NCBI GenBank assembly: GCA_038210275.1
Contig: JBBQWV010000003.1
Location: forward strand, 186,001-250,000
Direction: 5' to 3'
Source of the DNA: PALSA-1296 sp038210275
GTDB lineage: Bacteria; Bacteroidota; Ignavibacteria; Palsa-1295
Length of the DNA: 64,000 nucleotides
In this document: positions 45,610 through 54,299 of the stretch, piece by piece
Numbering within the stretch: the first letter of the stretch is position 1
Layout: every line of letters starts with the position of its first letter
The notes under the pieces: model-generated
Seen by the model: only the letters and a program-made list of their open reading frames with translations
Database searches by the model: none
Told to the model about the DNA's origin: nothing
Program-made: the position numbers and the translations under genes

Positions 45610-47829
45610 TCAGAATGCTTGACCCAAAGCTAATTCGATATTCATAATATCTCCAAGTTTAGTAGCACTTTTGCGATTAAAAATCCAAGCGCCTGTTGTA
45701 GCATTGGGAGGGATCGCCAAAACAATGTCTCTGTTTTTCTTCGCTCCGTCTGTTCCAGGCTGATATGGATCTGGATAAGGATCGTAGAATTTAAATCCAA
45801 AATCCAACCTAATCGCTCCTAAAAGCGTGACATAACGAAACCCGGTGCCAAGCGTAATAGCAAAGTTTTTGGGAGAAATGGGTACATCCTTGTCATAGAC
45901 ATTTCCAACATCACAAAAAAGAGCAAAACGAACCGGAGAAAGGATCTGCTGCATTCCGGTGATCGCAACAGGATAATGAAACGGTGTATAACGCCATTCA
46001 AGATTTGTTTCAAAGATTTTGTAACCGCCAAAAGATGGCCAACCAGGATTCGTATTGTTTGATACAAGTAAAGATCTGGCAGCCCAGCCACGCATAGAAC
46101 TTGTTCCACCACCATAGAATTTATTTTCAAAGAGAATGTCTCTTGTGATGTCATTGGGATGCGTGAGCATAACAAGACCTCCCATAATACGATAGGCTAA
46201 GACACTCCTTTCCTGTGTTGAAGTTAGGTTAACAAACGTTTTAAATTGCAGAATATTTTTTAAATACGCTGCGCTCGGTAGCGACGTACTGGAAATATAA
46301 GGCAATGCCCACTCTATTGTATGCAGTACGGTTGAACCGTGAGAAGGATTCTGAATGTCATTTCTCCAATCGAAAACCAGATCGTTAGAAATTATCATAT
46401 TGAACTGATTCGGCAAAGTAAACGCAGCTTCTCCAATTGGCTTGAGTTTTGGATCAATGTAGTCTCTTACGACATATTGGAGCGACAATTTTGGAGACAA
46501 ATTGATCCTCTGGGCAGGGTCGTTGGAAATCTCAAAATTTGAACCTGCACTACCACTTGCAATTTCTTCTAAGTACTTTCCTGTTTCAGATGAATAAGAT
46601 AAATTTGGTGTGAGGATAAGCGGGACATTCTTGAAAAGAAAATATGGAAAAATAAGCTGCCCGCTGAGACTTGCGCGTTTTTGACTTAAAGGAAAAAATT
46701 GATATGATCCTTGTAAATTTAAATTTTCCGCTCCATCAAAAAGATTTCGATTACTGTAGGATGCTCCAACCCCAAAGATAAATTCTCCTAAAGCACTTGA
46801 ACCTGCAAAAGGACCTGGAGTGAACTCCCACGTTGGACGCATTCGAAGGAAGACTATAACCGGAAGTGTCATTCCATTTTTGGCAGAATCGGAAAGACCA
46901 GTAAATGCAGAGGTATCAAGTTCAATACTGACAGATTGAAATGTTAGAAGTCTTTGAACATCGCGTTCTGATGCAACCCTATCTGAATTTTTATACCAAT
47001 TACCGGTTTCCAAGCTGAGCTGCCTAAGCACGACTGCTTCTCGAACCTGACCGGATTTTGAATAGGTAGTATCATAAATGATCTTTGTCTCCCCTATCTT
47101 GATACGAGGACCAGGCTTGAATTTCAAGGAAATCGTAACTGTCTTAAGTCCAGTATCTCTCTCAACGACAGTGTATCCATACGGAAGTGATAAAAAAGGG
47201 TAGCCACTTTCTCCGAGAGTTTCTCTGATGCGCACTATTTCTTGATCTAATGCCTCTTTCGAAAATTTGGACTTTGGCTTAATGCCGATGTTCTTCGTCA
47301 CTGCAGACTGTAAGTCCATTGGGAGCCGCTCAAAGCCTTCGAAAGTAAAACCGGCAACGGTATATGACTTCCCTTCTTGTATATGAAATATGACGGTATC
47401 TTCGATCAAGGGATATGCCTCCCATTTCGAAGGAGGAAGAAATTTATTTTGATCGTTTATTTTTTGCCAGGCTAAAACGCTTTTTTTTGATTCATGTAAT
47501 TCGTACCGAACCTTCGCATCGAAAAATCCCCTATTTCGGTAATAAACGAAAATCCGGATCGTATCTTCATCCAAAGTAGCTTCGTCAATAAACTGACGCG
47601 GAGTGCCAAAACTGGATACGATGCTATTAATAAGCCGTCCGGCAACATCCGATGGATGAGTGGCGATAATACTTGCGAGTTCTATATCAGAGATATTACT
47701 ATCGCCTTCGAAGCGAACCTCGGCGATTTCCCGCTTCCGAATTTTATCCATGCCCGGAGGTTGCTGAGCTTTGAGGGTGAGGGGACAAAGCAAAGCGCCG
47801 AGAAGAAACAAGATGAGAGTCGGTTTCAT
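45610..47829 (-). CDS. Omp85/BamA-TamA-family outer membrane protein
   Basis: Outer-membrane barrel of 739 aa. ATG 47829 (MKPTLILFLLGALLCPLTLK, then AQQ) gives a proper signal peptide; the frame extends 123 nt further upstream but without a better start. The first half has POTRA-like domains (YTVAGFTFEGFERLP, IKIGETKIIYD). The second half is a barrel with the Omp85 lid-loop motif FYGGGTSSMRGWAARSL and the family end GAIRLDFGFKF. It may be TamA- or BamA-like. Because secretion in this lineage relies on a complex envelope, a role in barrel insertion or lipid transport is likely, but it is not a proven BamA. Confidence 0.83.
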   Translation of the reverse strand: MKPTLILFLLGALLCPLTLKAQQPPGMDKIRKREIAEVRFEGDSNISDIELASIIATHPSDVAGRLINSIVSSFGTPRQFIDEATLDEDTIRIFVYYRNRGFFDAKVRYELHESKKSVLAWQKINDQNKFLPPSKWEAYPLIEDTVIFHIQEGKSYTVAGFTFEGFERLPMDLQSAVTKNIGIKPKSKFSKEALDQEIVRIRETLGESGYPFLSLPYGYTVVERDTGLKTVTISLKFKPGPRIKIGETKIIYDTTYSKSGQVREAVVLRQLSLETGNWYKNSDRVASERDVQRLLTFQSVSIELDTSAFTGLSDSAKNGMTLPVIVFLRMRPTWEFTPGPFAGSSALGEFIFGVGASYSNRNLFDGAENLNLQGSYQFFPLSQKRASLSGQLIFPYFLFKNVPLILTPNLSYSSETGKYLEEIASGSAGSNFEISNDPAQRINLSPKLSLQYVVRDYIDPKLKPIGEAAFTLPNQFNMIISNDLVFDWRNDIQNPSHGSTVLHTIEWALPYISSTSLPSAAYLKNILQFKTFVNLTSTQERSVLAYRIMGGLVMLTHPNDITRDILFENKFYGGGTSSMRGWAARSLLVSNNTNPGWPSFGGYKIFETNLEWRYTPFHYPVAITGMQQILSPVRFALFCDVGNVYDKDVPISPKNFAITLGTGFRYVTLLGAIRLDFGFKFYDPYPDPYQPGTDGAKKNRDIVLAIPPNATTGAWIFNRKSATKLGDIMNIELALGQAF

Positions 47830-47948
47830 CGGTTGCAAAATACGATTTTGTGCTAAGAAGAAACCCTGAGATAGCTTCAGACGGTGTACTGTTCTCATAC
47901 TCCAAAAAGAAGTACTACGGGGAATATCCGCCCTGTTTATCCAAACAA

Positions 47949-48179
47949 TCAATACTCGTTCAGCTCATCATCATAATAAAATTCATCTGTTTCGGCTGAG
48001 TAATCCGGCCAGATTTCTTCAATCGATTCGAATTGCTCATCTTCATCTTCGATCTCTTGTAAATTTTTCACGACGGCAGGCGGTGCGCCAATGCGTTCGC
48101 AATAGTCGATGAGTTCGATTTTCGAAGCAGGCCACGGTGCATCTTCAAGATACTGTGCTAATTCAGGTGTCCAAAGCAT
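47949..48179 (-). CDS. DUF2795 family protein
   Basis: A short acidic protein of 76 aa. The sequence MLWTPELAQYLEDAPWPAS and LIDYCERIGAPPAVVKNLQ matches the DUF2795 helix pattern common in Bacteroidota and actinobacteria. A run of acidic residues (EIEDEDEQFESIEEIW) and DEFYYDDELNEY follow. Function unknown; many members are small soluble proteins. It lies 119 nt upstream of the Omp85 start codon in the same direction and may share its transcript. Confidence 0.8.
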   Translation of the reverse strand: MLWTPELAQYLEDAPWPASKIELIDYCERIGAPPAVVKNLQEIEDEDEQFESIEEIWPDYSAETDEFYYDDELNEY

Positions 48180-48318
48180 AGTCAGAAATACCCTTTACTA
48201 TTTATGTAATTGTGAAAGAAAGCTAATAACGATATCCGCCGTCATTTAGGCAAAATGGAGCAATTTGGTTCCGCGAAATAGAAATACGAAGAAAAAAACT
48301 TTCCGTGGGGTGTTTGTT

Positions 48319-49410
48319 TTAATCCCGCAAACGAGGATCGAGAGCATCGCGCAACCCATCTCCGACAAGGTTATAACACAGTACTGATATAAAAATTGCA
48401 AATCCGGGAAAGACAGCAAGCCACCAAGCAGAGAAGTTGCCTCTCGCGTCGCTCAGAACACTTCCCCAAGTAACGATCGTCGGAGGTACACCAAAACCCA
48501 GGAATGAAAGTGATGCCTCAATCAAGATAGCACTGGCAATTCCGAATGCAGATGTTACGAGCACTGGGGCAAGTGCATTTGGCAAAACATGCCGGAACAT
48601 CACTCGTTTATTCGATAAACCTAATGCCGTAGCCGCTGCCACAAATTCCATATTTCGAACACGGAGAAATTCACCTCTGGTAAATCTGGCGATCGAAGGC
48701 CAGCTTGTCAATCCGATCAATATCATTACTAACCAGATAGAACCTGTCTGGAACATTGCAACAACGGTGATAATAAGAAAAAATGTCGGTAAAGTTATTA
48801 CCAGTTCTATAAGACGTGAGATCACAATATCTACCCATCCGCCATAAAAGCCTGCCATAGCTCCGAGAATAACTCCTATGGAGATTGCAAACGACATCGA
48901 GAGAAATCCAATTGAGAGCGCTATTCGAGAACCATGAATCATTCCTGCAAGAACATCCCGACCAATTGCATCGGTACCAAGTAAGTGATCGCCTCCAGGA
49001 GGAGCAGTATTATTAGCGAGATCCTGATTCGAAGACCGCCACTTGATCGGAGTCCAGATCGTTGAAGAAAGTTTTCCGTCACGGTCAAGTTCTTTCCAAT
49101 CGGCAGTAACAAGATCAGGTCCCCATCTATCAAGCCCCATTCCGACAAGATAGTCTTTAAAGACCGGAAAATAAAGGGTACCATTATACTTTGCCATGAT
49201 CGGCTTATCATTTGCAAGAAAATCTGCAAAGATCGCAATTGTAAAAAGAAAAAGAACTACGTAAAGAGCGGCGTAAGCAATTCTATTCTTTTTAAACTGA
49301 TGTCTTACAAGACTCCAAAATGACTGATTGACAGCCTTGCGAGACTTGGCTTTGGATTGCTCATCCTTATCGGCGGCATCCTTAATAATTTTTTCCTGAT
49401 CTTTTGCCAT
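48319..49410 (-). CDS. Oligopeptide ABC transporter permease, YejE/DppC-like
   Basis: Inner-membrane permease of 363 aa. The YFPVFKDYL segment, the WTPIKWRSSN stretch and the LGTDAIGRDVLAGMI motif recall YejE, the permease of the microcin C/peptide transporter YejABEF, more than DppC. An EAA loop (VAAATALGLSN) and the end GDGLRDALDPRLRD are typical. The first 30 residues are strongly basic and acidic (KDQEKIIKDAADKDEQ). Its partner permease lies 12 nt upstream. No ATPase or binding protein adjoins. Confidence 0.88.
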   Translation of the reverse strand: MAKDQEKIIKDAADKDEQSKAKSRKAVNQSFWSLVRHQFKKNRIAYAALYVVLFLFTIAIFADFLANDKPIMAKYNGTLYFPVFKDYLVGMGLDRWGPDLVTADWKELDRDGKLSSTIWTPIKWRSSNQDLANNTAPPGGDHLLGTDAIGRDVLAGMIHGSRIALSIGFLSMSFAISIGVILGAMAGFYGGWVDIVISRLIELVITLPTFFLIITVVAMFQTGSIWLVMILIGLTSWPSIARFTRGEFLRVRNMEFVAAATALGLSNKRVMFRHVLPNALAPVLVTSAFGIASAILIEASLSFLGFGVPPTIVTWGSVLSDARGNFSAWWLAVFPGFAIFISVLCYNLVGDGLRDALDPRLRD

Positions 49411-49422
49411 AATACTATCGTA

Positions 49423-50538
49423 TTAGCCTGATTTCTTTGAAAAAGCGATACGTGGATCGACGACTGAGTAAAGTATATCGGCAAGAAGAAGACCGATAAG
49501 CGTAAGAAACGCCGATAGAGTGAACTCCGCCATAATTACAGGGTAATCCCTCGCTGTAAGCGCTTCAAAAGCTAACTTGCCAACTCCTGGGATAGAAAAA
49601 ATACTTTCGATGATCACTGACCCGCCAATGATACTCGGCAAGATATAAGCAATGATCGTGACGATCGGAATAAGCGAATTTCGTAATGCGTGTTTATACA
49701 CTACGATCTTATTCGAAAGACCTTTTGCACGTGCAGTGCGGATATAATCCTGCCTGATCACCTCCAACATAGATCCGCGCATTTGACGAGATAAATATGC
49801 AAAACTCGTGTAAGTATATGCAGCAATAGGGAGTATCAGATGCCAAACATAATCCAATGTTCTTGTCATCCACGGATCGTCTGGTGAGCTATTCATCGAA
49901 TGAAGACCGTTGTTTGGAAACCATGCAAAGAAATCACCACCGCCTAAAAAGATGATCGCCATTGTAGCGAGCCAAAAGGAAGGCAAGGAATAAAGTACGA
50001 AGACTAAAACGGTACTGAATTTATCAAGAAGACTATTTTGATGAGTCGCAGAGTAAATTCCGAGAGGAATTGCAATAAGATATGAAAGCAAAATTGAGAT
50101 CACCGTTAACAAAGCAGTGATTGGAACGCGCTCCCAGATCTTATCTAAAACATCTCTGTTATCCTGAAAAGATTTTCCAAAATCAAGGTGCATGAGATTC
50201 ACCACCCAGAGCGAATACTGATTATCTTCTTTACCGAATCCATTCCAATGAAAAGTTAGTCGGTCAAGAATGGGTTTGAGACGACCGTTAGAATCTTTAT
50301 CATCCGAAAAAATTGTCCAAAACCAAATAGGTCTATCAAGCCCCCACTGCGCTCTGATCTGGAGGATCATTTGCTCATTCAACTGTTGGCTGCCGCGCAT
50401 AGCACCTTCACCGCCAACTCCGGCTTTTAATTCCGCAGGATCACCTGGGGCAAGACGGGAAATACCAAAGCTAATAACAGTGATTAGAAAAAGCGTTGGA
50501 ATAAAAAGCAGTATCCGGCGAATGATGTATTGAAACAT
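49423..50538 (-). CDS. Oligopeptide ABC transporter permease, YejB/DppB-like
   Basis: Inner-membrane permease of 371 aa. It begins FQYIIRRILLFIPTLFLIT, with the LAPGDP motif, then an extra periplasmic segment of about 70 residues (around 45-120) ahead of the transmembrane core, as in YejB. The EAA loop contains RTARAKGLSNK. A -7-like TATTTTTG lies at 50615-50608 on the minus strand with a TTG 16 nt upstream of it, about 70 nt from the start codon. It is the first gene of a two-permease operon with the YejE-like gene. Confidence 0.88.
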   Translation of the reverse strand: MFQYIIRRILLFIPTLFLITVISFGISRLAPGDPAELKAGVGGEGAMRGSQQLNEQMILQIRAQWGLDRPIWFWTIFSDDKDSNGRLKPILDRLTFHWNGFGKEDNQYSLWVVNLMHLDFGKSFQDNRDVLDKIWERVPITALLTVISILLSYLIAIPLGIYSATHQNSLLDKFSTVLVFVLYSLPSFWLATMAIIFLGGGDFFAWFPNNGLHSMNSSPDDPWMTRTLDYVWHLILPIAAYTYTSFAYLSRQMRGSMLEVIRQDYIRTARAKGLSNKIVVYKHALRNSLIPIVTIIAYILPSIIGGSVIIESIFSIPGVGKLAFEALTARDYPVIMAEFTLSAFLTLIGLLLADILYSVVDPRIAFSKKSG

Positions 50539-50650
50539 TCTATCGTTTAACGTTTAGATAAGTGGCTGGGTTTACCCGAAGCATAAATCCCTGATATCTT
50601 ATTTGTGCAAAAATACCGAATTAAAATAGGTCAACCCGCAAAAACCGCAA

Positions 50651-51622
50651 TTAATAGTATTTAACGGGCTGCATCAAATATCCCTGAACATAGTCCTTGA
50701 CGGCAGATTCTAAGTCCGTGAATGCTGAACTGTAGCCTGCATTTCGCAATTTCTCTATCTCCGCTTGTGTAAAATATTGATACGATGAGCGGATTTCTTC
50801 CGGCATATCAACATAGTTAATATTTTTTTCTTTACCCATCGCAATGAAAAGCGCCGAAGCTAAGTCATTCCATGTTCGTGCCTTCCCTGTGCCAAGATTA
50901 AAAATTCCCTTCACAGAAGGATTGTTAAAAGACCACATCAAAACATCAACACAATCTTTTACATAAATAAAATCGCGAGAGAATTCGCCATCTTCAAATA
51001 GGTCATTACCCGAACGAAAAAGCTGCAATCCTCCGGTAGCAAGAACTTGATTGTATGCCTTATAGACGAGGCTTGCCATATCCCCTTTGTGGTATTCGTT
51101 TGGTCCGAACACATTAAAGAATCTAAAGCCTGTGCAGAGCTGATCAAAAGTATGGTGAATCAGCCACTGGTCGAAAATATGTTTCGAAAACCCGTAAGCA
51201 TTAAGAGGTCTATAGCTCTCTGTTTTTTGAGTTTCATCGGAAAATCCGTTAGCTCCATCTCCGTAAATAGATGCACTCGAAGCATAAATAAATGGCTTCT
51301 CTGCCCAAAGACACCATTCTGCCAGCTCCTGACTGAAATGGTAATTATTCAGCATTAAATAATCAACGTCTCGTTCGGTTGTGGATGTACAAGCGCCGAG
51401 ATGAATGACCGCATCGACATCCTCTTTATCAAGATCGTCTTCGAGAAATTCAAGAAAGTCATCTTTATGGCAGTAGTCTTCGAATTGCTTACCGATCAAA
51501 TTTTTCCATTTCTCGGAAGTATCTAAAGAGTCAACGATGAGAATATCGGTATGCCCTTCGTCATTCAATCTCTTCAAGAGAACGCTGCCGATAAATCCTG
51601 CGCCGCCGGTTAGAATAATCAT
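50651..51622 (-). CDS. hldD: ADP-L-glycero-D-manno-heptose 6-epimerase
   Basis: Last step in making ADP-heptose for the LPS inner core, 323 aa. The Rossmann motif TGGAGFIGS opens it. The SSASIYG stretch and the Y-x3-K pair (NAYGFSKHIFD) are the catalytic signature of the extended SDR family. GFRFFNVFGPNEYHKGDM and SRDFIYVKDCVDV match HldD. It overlaps purA by 4 nt, so it is the last gene of a secD-secF-STAS-purA-hldD transcript. Its presence implies a heptose-containing LPS core. Confidence 0.93.
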   Translation of the reverse strand: MIILTGGAGFIGSVLLKRLNDEGHTDILIVDSLDTSEKWKNLIGKQFEDYCHKDDFLEFLEDDLDKEDVDAVIHLGACTSTTERDVDYLMLNNYHFSQELAEWCLWAEKPFIYASSASIYGDGANGFSDETQKTESYRPLNAYGFSKHIFDQWLIHHTFDQLCTGFRFFNVFGPNEYHKGDMASLVYKAYNQVLATGGLQLFRSGNDLFEDGEFSRDFIYVKDCVDVLMWSFNNPSVKGIFNLGTGKARTWNDLASALFIAMGKEKNINYVDMPEEIRSSYQYFTQAEIEKLRNAGYSSAFTDLESAVKDYVQGYLMQPVKYY

Positions 51623-52935
51623 ACTGATTTCGGTTCGGCGACAAGTGTTTCGTTTCTACCGGCGCCAATGGAAATAATTCCAAGCGGCACTCCCAGTTCT
51701 CGCTCAATGGCGTTCAGATATTTTTTTACATTCGTCGGTAAATCTTCACGCTTCGTTACTCCTTCAAGTTCTTCTTTTTTCCAGCCTTCGAAGGTTTCAT
51801 AAATGGGACGAATAGAGGTAAGGGTTTGAAGATTGGTTGTGAAGTTCTCTAACAATTTCCCATCTGTTGTACGCTCGTACTTCGTGCAGATCTTGATCTC
51901 AGGCAGATCGCTAAGCACATCAAGTTTTGTGAGTGCGATGGACTCAATTCCATTGATCATTATCGCATACCGAACGGCAACTGCGTCAAGCCAGCCGCAA
52001 CGTCTTGGACGACCTGTTGTTGCGCCAAATTCGCGACCGGATTTGCGAAGCTGTTCGCCAACTTCGTCAAGCAACTCCGTTGGGAAAGGTCCATTCCCTA
52101 CTCGTGTCGAATACGCTTTAACTACGCCGATAACTGAATCGATTGCGGTGGGTGGAATCCCAAGCCCCGTGCAAGCTCCTCCTGCAGTCGGGCTGCTTGA
52201 AGTAACATAAGGGTAGGTGCCAAAATCAATATCCAATAGCGCCGCTTGTGCGCCCTCTAAAAGAACATCCTTGCCATCTGCAATCGCCTTATTCAACAAC
52301 AGAGAAGTATCGGTAATATACGGATCCATTTCTTTATCAAAGACTTCATAATCTTTGATGATCTGTTCGACATCACAGAGATCTTTTGAATCGTAAAATT
52401 TTAGGAGAAGTTCGTTTTTCTCGGCGATGTTTTGGCGAAGTTTTTCAGCCAGTAGTTTGCGATCCAGTAGATCAACGATGCGTATTCCCTTTCGGGCAAA
52501 TTTATCTTCATAAGCTGGTCCAATCCCGCGACCTGTTGTGCCGACTGCTTTTCCGTCCCCGCTCTTGCTCAGACGAGCCTCGCTCGCTCTATCTATCTGC
52601 TTATGATAGGGCATGATAAGGTGAGCGTTGTAAGAGATGAAGAGTCTTCCTTTTACCTGAACGCCAGCCTCTTCGACCATTTTGATCTCTTCGCGCAAAG
52701 CGACAGGATCAATAACAACTCCGTTACCAATGATACAGAGAACTCCGGGATGAAAAATTCCGCTTGGAATGAGATGGAGAACAAATTCGCGATTATCGGG
52801 AAGCCGTATTGTATGACCGGCATTTGCGCCGCCTTGGTAGCGAGCTACGTATTGACAATTCTCTGCAAGAAGATCAACGATCTTGCCTTTTCCTTCATCA
52901 CCCCACTGAGAGCCAAGAACAATTGTTACAGGCAT
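51619..52935 (-). CDS. purA: Adenylosuccinate synthetase
   Basis: Converts IMP and aspartate to adenylosuccinate with GTP, the first committed step to AMP. The 438-aa protein starts with the canonical IVLGSQWGDEGKGKIVDLL and contains GNGVVIDP, KAVGTTGRGIGPAYEDK, LLEGAQA and the C-terminal STRVGNGPFPTE region. It lies 12 nt after a STAS-domain gene and overlaps hldD, consistent with co-transcription. Confidence 0.97.
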   Translation of the reverse strand: MPVTIVLGSQWGDEGKGKIVDLLAENCQYVARYQGGANAGHTIRLPDNREFVLHLIPSGIFHPGVLCIIGNGVVIDPVALREEIKMVEEAGVQVKGRLFISYNAHLIMPYHKQIDRASEARLSKSGDGKAVGTTGRGIGPAYEDKFARKGIRIVDLLDRKLLAEKLRQNIAEKNELLLKFYDSKDLCDVEQIIKDYEVFDKEMDPYITDTSLLLNKAIADGKDVLLEGAQAALLDIDFGTYPYVTSSSPTAGGACTGLGIPPTAIDSVIGVVKAYSTRVGNGPFPTELLDEVGEQLRKSGREFGATTGRPRRCGWLDAVAVRYAIMINGIESIALTKLDVLSDLPEIKICTKYERTTDGKLLENFTTNLQTLTSIRPIYETFEGWKKEELEGVTKREDLPTNVKKYLNAIERELGVPLGIISIGAGRNETLVAEPKSV

Positions 52936-52947
52936 TTATTTCGAGCT

Positions 52948-53259
52948 TTATCGAACACCGAGAACATCTGCAAGCTTTGTCAACTCAAGAAGATTTTTAA
53001 ATTGAGCGCTTGGTTCTTCGATCGACAGAGATGCACCTACCGATTGTGCAGCTTCACGCGCTCCTAATAGCATTCCGAGTCCGGAGCTATCGACAAAACC
53101 GACAGCCCGCATATTGACGATGACAGCGTTGATCGCACCGGCGGAAGTGATCTCTTCACGCATCAGCTTTGCAAATTTCATTGCCTCTGCGCCTCCGGTC
53201 AGATCCCCGTTGAGATCAACTCGCAGCAAGGCTCCTTCTTTCGTGATCTTGGAATTCAT
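52948..53259 (-). CDS. STAS-domain anti-sigma factor antagonist-like protein
   Basis: A 103-aa STAS domain of the SpoIIAA/RsbV type. The strand pattern GALLRVDLNGDL and the phosphorylation-loop motif FVDSSGLGMLLGAR (serines in the SSG) are typical. Such proteins bind an anti-sigma factor when unphosphorylated, or organise stressosome-type complexes. No serine kinase or phosphatase partner is in the window, so its target is unknown. It lies between secF (9 nt) and purA (12 nt), an odd place for a regulator but consistent with one operon. Confidence 0.86.
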   Translation of the reverse strand: MNSKITKEGALLRVDLNGDLTGGAEAMKFAKLMREEITSAGAINAVIVNMRAVGFVDSSGLGMLLGAREAAQSVGASLSIEEPSAQFKNLLELTKLADVLGVR

Positions 53260-53268
53260 AGAAATATT

Positions 53269-54246
53269 TTAAGCTACTACAGCAACCTCTTTGGTTTTTG
53301 TTCTTCCAACAGGCTGATTCACCTTGTTTTTATCACGATGCAACCAGTCATAGGAGATCGCCGAAGCAACAAAGATCGACGAGTATGTTCCTGTGATAAC
53401 ACCAACAAGCATCGTAAACGCAAACCCACGAAGAACCTCACCACCCCAAATGAATAGCACAACAAGCGTAAGAAAAACGGTACCTGAGGTGATAATCGTA
53501 CGTGGAAGAGTCTCATTAATTGCGCGGTTCATGATCGTTTTCAGATCCTGACCTTTGTACTTTTTCTGATCTTCACGAATTCGATCATAGATGATAACCG
53601 TATCGTTAACGGAAAATCCTACGATCGTCAGAAAAGCGGCAAGCAAGGTCGAGTTCATTTCCAGATTCAGCCACGGCGCGATACCATTACAGATAACGGC
53701 AAAGGCGAAAGCAACGAGAACGTCATGCACAATAGCAATAACTGCTCCCATTCCATAAACGAATTTGAACCGGAATGCTAAATAAATAAGGATTACCAAA
53801 CACGTAAATAGCACAGCAAAAAGAGATTTTTGCTGAAGCTCTTTTCCGATTTTTGCTCCGATATGAGTATTCTGAAGAGCTATTGCATTATTACCTGGTA
53901 TTCCTTTTGCAATAGCTTCAAGTACTTTCTTCGTTGTCTGAGCGCCAGCGTCAGATCCGGCAGCGCCTTCGCGGACGCGAATAAGGACACCTGATTCATC
54001 GCTTCCATAATACTTTACTTCCGCACCGCGGAAACCACCTGCATCCATCGAAGAACGGATGTCATCGATCTTTACGACTTTATCGAACTTGAGTTGAACT
54101 TCTGTTCCTCCGGCAAAGTCGATACCAAACTCCACACCTTTTGCCAATGCCCAAACGATACCGGCGACGGTGATGAAGATCGAAACGAAATACCAAGTAC
54201 GGCGCTTGCCGATGAAATCTATATTAGTCTTGCGAAAAAAATGCAT
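53269..54246 (-). CDS. secF: Protein translocase subunit SecF
   Basis: Inner-membrane protein of 325 aa that with SecD uses proton motive force to help release exported proteins. It has six helices, the GIDFAGGTEVQL motif after TM1, the NDTVIIYDRIRED signature, and NRAINETLPRTIITSGT. The gene lies 53 nt after secD and 9 nt before a STAS gene. The basic tail ends VGRTKTKEVAVVA. Confidence 0.96.
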   Translation of the reverse strand: MHFFRKTNIDFIGKRRTWYFVSIFITVAGIVWALAKGVEFGIDFAGGTEVQLKFDKVVKIDDIRSSMDAGGFRGAEVKYYGSDESGVLIRVREGAAGSDAGAQTTKKVLEAIAKGIPGNNAIALQNTHIGAKIGKELQQKSLFAVLFTCLVILIYLAFRFKFVYGMGAVIAIVHDVLVAFAFAVICNGIAPWLNLEMNSTLLAAFLTIVGFSVNDTVIIYDRIREDQKKYKGQDLKTIMNRAINETLPRTIITSGTVFLTLVVLFIWGGEVLRGFAFTMLVGVITGTYSSIFVASAISYDWLHRDKNKVNQPVGRTKTKEVAVVA

Positions 54247-54299
54247 ATCGATTATTTATAAAAATTTATGTACTATGAATTAACTTGAATTACTTGGTC

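Noticed and set aside
47830..47952. N-terminal extension of the Omp85 protein
   Set aside because: It would bury a proper signal peptide behind 41 unrelated residues and overlap the upstream DUF2795 gene.
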